This document shows, in pieces, positions 61,631 to 64,000 of a DNA stretch of 64,000 bases (within the stretch, counting starts at the first letter, position 1; each line of letters begins with the position of its first letter). Source of the DNA: Dryas octopetala. Its lineage: Eukaryota; Streptophyta; Magnoliopsida; Rosales; Rosaceae. The stretch is from assembly GCA_963921425.1 (NCBI GenBank), contig OY992839.1, forward strand, positions 1,366,501-1,430,500. The letters are read 5' to 3'. Below the pieces are notes generated by a model. That model was not told the origin of the DNA, did not search any database, and saw only the letters and a list, made by a program, of their open reading frames with translations. Made by a program: the position numbers and the translations under genes.

Positions 61631-62533
61631 CTATTCATTCTTCCAAGCCTGCAAAATCAGTGAGAAACCAAGACCCTGCAGCTGGGAATCTCTTAGTTGC
61701 TGAGAGGAAGACCAAGTCAATACAGAAGGGTCCAGAATTGGCTGACCAGTCCACAAATTGTCAGCATTGTTGAGGCAAGTTTGGAACATGAACACTGCAT
61801 TGCCCATGGCATTACCAAAGAGCCAATTGTGGACATCCCAAAACACTTCAATCCTAAGCCCATCAACCAAAATGGTGTGGTTGCCTCTGAACTTCCAATT
61901 CAGCCTCTTCACCTGCATCACCATCTTGCTGTCAATGCAGATCACAAGGTATGGCTCATGAAGCCCAACAGTCTCACACTCAATGGTGACATCATGGGTC
62001 TGTCCCTTATCACAAAACTGAGCCTTTGCACCATAAAACTTCTTCCCAAAGATGTGCTCTCTTTTAGCAATGAAAGTGGCATTGGAGCCAACAACTGGGT
62101 CTTTGAAAGCCTCCCTTTTCAAGTCCCCAAGAAGTAGAACCATTTCATGGTTGAACATAACAGCTAAATAAAACCTCTCTACTGGCTCAGGTCCTGAACC
62201 AAATTTAGCATTGGTTAAGTCCCAACAAATATCAATTTTGCTAGAATCCACCTCTAAATTCCTGCACCCTTTTCTCTTGGAGAAGAGCCATGGCTTTATA
62301 TCAACCTTACAGAGGCACTGACTGGCTGCATCATCTATTTCAATGCTAAGGCCTTGACCCATTAAATTTTTGGTCCATGTGACAGTAATCAAGCACAAAC
62401 GGCCGCGTAGTTTGCACTGATAGACACAAGAAACCAAGTTCTGAGCAATTTTTGTGGTTCTTGATGATGATGAAGAATCAGCAACTTGAACACCATTTTC
62501 ACCAAAACAAGAAGGAAAGTCCCTCATGATCAT
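61631..62533 (-). CDS. DUF868 family protein, single exon
   Basis: An intronless frame of 300 residues. It has the family blocks MRDFPSCFGENGVQVADSSS, LVSCVYQC, LCLITVTWTKNLMGQGLS, CKVDIKPWLFSKRKGC, EPVERFYLAV, EMVLLLGDLKREAF, HIFGKKFYGAKAQF, VKRLNWKFRGN and VFWDVHNWLFG. DUF868 proteins are plant-specific with no assigned biochemical role. A start at residue 3 (62527, MRDFPSCF) matches the usual family N-terminus, so the upstream ATG at 62533 may be unused. There is no signal peptide or membrane segment. Confidence 0.9.
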   Translation of the reverse strand: MIMRDFPSCFGENGVQVADSSSSSRTTKIAQNLVSCVYQCKLRGRLCLITVTWTKNLMGQGLSIEIDDAASQCLCKVDIKPWLFSKRKGCRNLEVDSSKIDICWDLTNAKFGSGPEPVERFYLAVMFNHEMVLLLGDLKREAFKDPVVGSNATFIAKREHIFGKKFYGAKAQFCDKGQTHDVTIECETVGLHEPYLVICIDSKMVMQVKRLNWKFRGNHTILVDGLRIEVFWDVHNWLFGNAMGNAVFMFQTCLNNADNLWTGQPILDPSVLTWSSSQQLRDSQLQGLGFSLILQAWKNE

Positions 62534-62990
62534 ATATATACCAACAAAGATGACTAATTTCTTTCTGAATCTTGCTGATTTCGTTAAGAACTTGAGGTGA
62601 AAAGGAAAGAATGCAGGCAGAGGCAGTATATAAATTGATACACAGAGAAAGGGACTTCTACCTTAAGAGCCCATCATTCAGATGATCCAAACCCAGCTTC
62701 TGAATGCTTCAGGTTTATCTGGGTGTCTGCTTCTTGAGGCCCATAGATAGATTTGATAATCACTGGCAATGTTTGTGACCACTGCAACTGAAGAAACACC
62801 CAAAAGTTTTGATGAGAATTAAAAACTGATTTGATAGTGAAGGTATGGGCAGAGAAGAGTAGAGAGCTTAAGTCACATGGGATGAATAAGAAATGCCTGA
62901 ATATGAAATAAACGGCAAATCCCAACAGGGTATTATTTTGCTGGAAAAGGCTGGTTTACAGATTACGTTACACAAATGCCCAAAAGAAAA

Positions 62991-63033
<43 letters not shown>

Positions 63034-64000
63034 CACACACATATTTGCACTCTTTCTTTTGTCCATAATTAAAAGAATCATAATGGGGCCTCCCTTTAAC
63101 TGACATTACACATGCATTAGAGCCGAAAACACAAAGATTGCAGCCCAAAAACGCCAACTTTTGAAAATTTCTCCCACCATGGAAATCGTTTTTTGCTTTT
63201 CTATAATTGTTTGTCACCTTTGCCAAGTAAGACAAAACAAAATTTCTTTGGCAGCAATGTAACAAATTTAAAAGTTGTTCTCTTAAAGTGAAAAAGGAGC
63301 AGACACCATAATGGAAAAATTACATGCTTGTATAAAACAATGGGCATTTACCTGGCTGGTGTAATATCCACTAGTTATGCAAAGCATTTCTATTCTTTTA
63401 CTTATACCATCCATGAGTTATACTTGTTCTGTTTTCTTCTCTAGCAACATAGCTTCACGCCTTCAACAGAGTTAGTATAGCCCATATCTTGGCATATAAT
63501 ACACAATTGCTTACTTAATGGCAAGGAAAATGGAGAGGGTCTAGGACAGTAGGGCTCTTAGTCTTAGCTGGGGTCCTACAGTTATGGACATTAACTTGTA
63601 GGCGCAGTTGCCTTTTGACCAAAGCCACTCAGAAGACCAAGACTTGCCTAATGTGGTACCAAATTCATGACTCTCTCAATCAGACCCAGAATTCCTTTTT
63701 GCTTTTTGGGTAGACATCTATTAATCGAAGTCCAGCAACAGGATTACACACTCCACTATGGTCCTTTCTTTTCTCTTTTTGGTTGGTAGGAAAGCACTCA
63801 ATTATGATCATATATATGGCTGTTATGGGACTTGATTATCTTTGTAAAGATTTAAGACTTTTTTCATATGCTAGCTAATAGCAAAGAGCCCCTGCAAATT
63901 TAATGGGGGTTGGTTTTGTCGTCTACTTATAGTGCTATTATTTTAAGCAACATTTTAATACTTTGTTAAAGCCCTTGCTTATGGTGAATGCATGAGACAT
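62534..64000. other. Intergenic region with CT microsatellite
   Basis: Promoter and 5' flank of the DUF868 gene. A TATATAAAT-like box lies at about 62626-62635. A pure CT run of about 36 bp is at 62995-63030. No gene is supported up to the window end. Confidence 0.5.
62995..63030 (+). repeat. (CT)n microsatellite
   Basis: Uninterrupted CT dinucleotides, about 460 bp upstream of the DUF868 start, read as GA on the sense strand of that gene. Confidence 0.9.

Overview
This 64 kb window is nuclear DNA from a dicotyledonous flowering plant. The genes are split by short AT-rich GT-AG introns. The products are plant-specific or plastid-targeted (patatin-like, phytocyanin, plastid ribosome recycling factor, TIC-like, plastid CHI-fold protein, ent-CPS, F-box). 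The intergenic DNA is AT-rich and full of microsatellites and small non-autonomous DNA transposons. I could not fix the species from sequence alone. I rebuilt thirteen protein-coding genes exon by exon; all give uninterrupted frames. No rRNA, tRNA, CRISPR or prokaryotic structure was seen.

Layout. 1-7.6 kb: gene-free, with several MITE-like elements and a GGT/GGC minisatellite. 7.6-8.9 kb (-): a pPLAIII-type patatin-like protein (PLP9 type). 9.8-10.3 kb: a long foldback element. 12.4-16.5 kb (-): two tandem stellacyanin-like phytocyanins; the second has lost one copper ligand and gained a huge Pro/Ser/Ala/Thr tail. 18.5-21.7 kb (+): plastid ribosome recycling factor. 24.1-27.5 kb (+): TIME FOR COFFEE-like protein. 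28.5-30.8 kb (-): FAP1-type plastid fatty-acid-binding CHI-fold protein. 30.8-35 kb: repeats. 35.1-42.4 kb (+): a 15-exon ent-copalyl diphosphate synthase, the first committed step of gibberellin synthesis, with foldback elements in two introns. 45.1-47.9 kb (-): NAA20, the NatB catalytic subunit, divergent from PRP18 (48.1-49.9 kb, +) across 263 bp. 51.2-52.4 kb (-): small plastid-type membrane protein. 52.9-54.2 kb (-): WDR5b-type WD40 protein. 54.4-55.6 kb: a hAT-type non-autonomous transposon with a perfect 8-bp target duplication. 56.9-60.4 kb (-): SKIP17-type F-box/LRR protein. 61.6-62.5 kb (-): DUF868 protein.

The genes do not form one pathway; this is ordinary euchromatin. From memory, PLP9, cpRRF, TIC-like and FAP1 are neighbours in Arabidopsis (At3g63170-At3g63200). 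The right half combines genes that Arabidopsis keeps on two duplicated segments (GA1/WDR5b/SKIP17 near At4g027xx; PRP18/NAA20 at At1g03140-At1g03150). The window may therefore hold a less fractionated ancestral order. I found no convincing new multi-gene system. The strongest local oddities are the copper-site loss and tail expansion in the phytocyanin pair, a duplicated PRP18 3' end that keeps its stop codon, an in-frame 93-nt intron in the TIC-like gene, a GC-AG intron in the recycling factor gene, and the hAT element just upstream of WDR5b.
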